Below are positions 21,958 through 21,967 of a stretch of 21,967 nucleotides of DNA, piece after piece. Origin of the DNA: an uncultured Campylobacter sp. (GTDB lineage Bacteria; Campylobacterota; Campylobacteria; Campylobacterales; Campylobacteraceae). Location: positions 1 to 21,967 of the forward strand of contig CALCKS010000198.1 in the NCBI GenBank assembly GCA_937965895.1, given 5' to 3'. The position numbers and the translations under genes are program-made. Numbering within the stretch: position 1 is the stretch's first letter; each line of letters opens with the position of its first letter. The notes beneath the pieces are model-generated. The model was not told the origin of the DNA. It worked only from the letters and a program-made list of their open reading frames with translations, and made no database searches.

Positions 21958-21967
21958 AATCGCTCCT

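Noticed and set aside
1..21967. tRNA, rRNA or insertion-sequence transposase genes
   Set aside because: No tRNA cloverleaf, rRNA text or transposase motifs were recognised on either strand by reading.

Overview
The window looks like Campylobacter or a close epsilonproteobacterial relative. It is AT-rich, with many AAATTT and TTTTAAA runs, strong AAGGA/AGGAG ribosome sites, tightly packed same-strand genes and short homopolymeric G tracts. It holds no housekeeping genes. It reads as accessory DNA: a large NTPase island, a GTPase/membrane-protein unit, a plasmid-type replication module and a decayed phage-type polyvalent-protein locus. Species, and chromosome versus plasmid, cannot be decided from the sequence alone.

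Positions 1-12142. A truncated HTH regulator of the WYL type (minus strand, 1-340) is divergent from eight plus-strand genes: a RavA-like MoxR AAA+ ATPase, a ViaA-like von Willebrand A protein, an unknown helical protein, a coiled-coil protein with a GrpE-like C-terminus, a large Hsp70-like ATPase, a HerA-type ATPase with a long Ser/Thr-rich linker, a protein with a small hydrophobic/amphipathic N-terminus, and a small acidic protein. A terminator and a new promoter split the row into two transcription units (449-4284 and 4380-12142). Four different NTPase or chaperone components with a paired exchange factor, next to a WYL-type regulator, suggest a complex-building conflict (antiphage or inter-element) system. 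That role is inference; only the protein families are read from the sequence.

Positions 12149-15840 are on the minus strand: a protein with a HEPN-like RNxxxH motif, a zinc-ribbon protein, a GTPase with a DUF697-like C-terminus, a 45-aa membrane-like peptide and a 237-aa protein with an N-terminal hydrophobic segment. A composite promoter motif (GACTCAACCTGTC, 10 bases, then G(T/C)TA(A/T)A-type -10) occurs four times, upstream of the RavA-like gene, the 205-aa gene, the zinc-ribbon gene and the 237-aa gene, so it ties both strands into one apparent regulon. The GTPase gene has instead a promoter with a run of eight G in its -35/-10 spacer, a candidate for phase variation.

Positions 15841-18010 form a replicon-like module: iteron-like repeats, a RepL-type initiator overlapping a PIN-domain nuclease gene by 4 nt, then an AT-rich noncoding stretch with more copies of the iteron core.

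Positions 18011-21957 (minus strand) carry an intact 735-aa polyvalent protein whose C-terminus resembles phage Barnase/EndoU/ColicinE5/RelE-like nucleases, followed by broken fragments of related genes, a second zinc-ribbon gene, duplicated short segments and palindromic inserts. This is a locus remodelled by repeated recombination.
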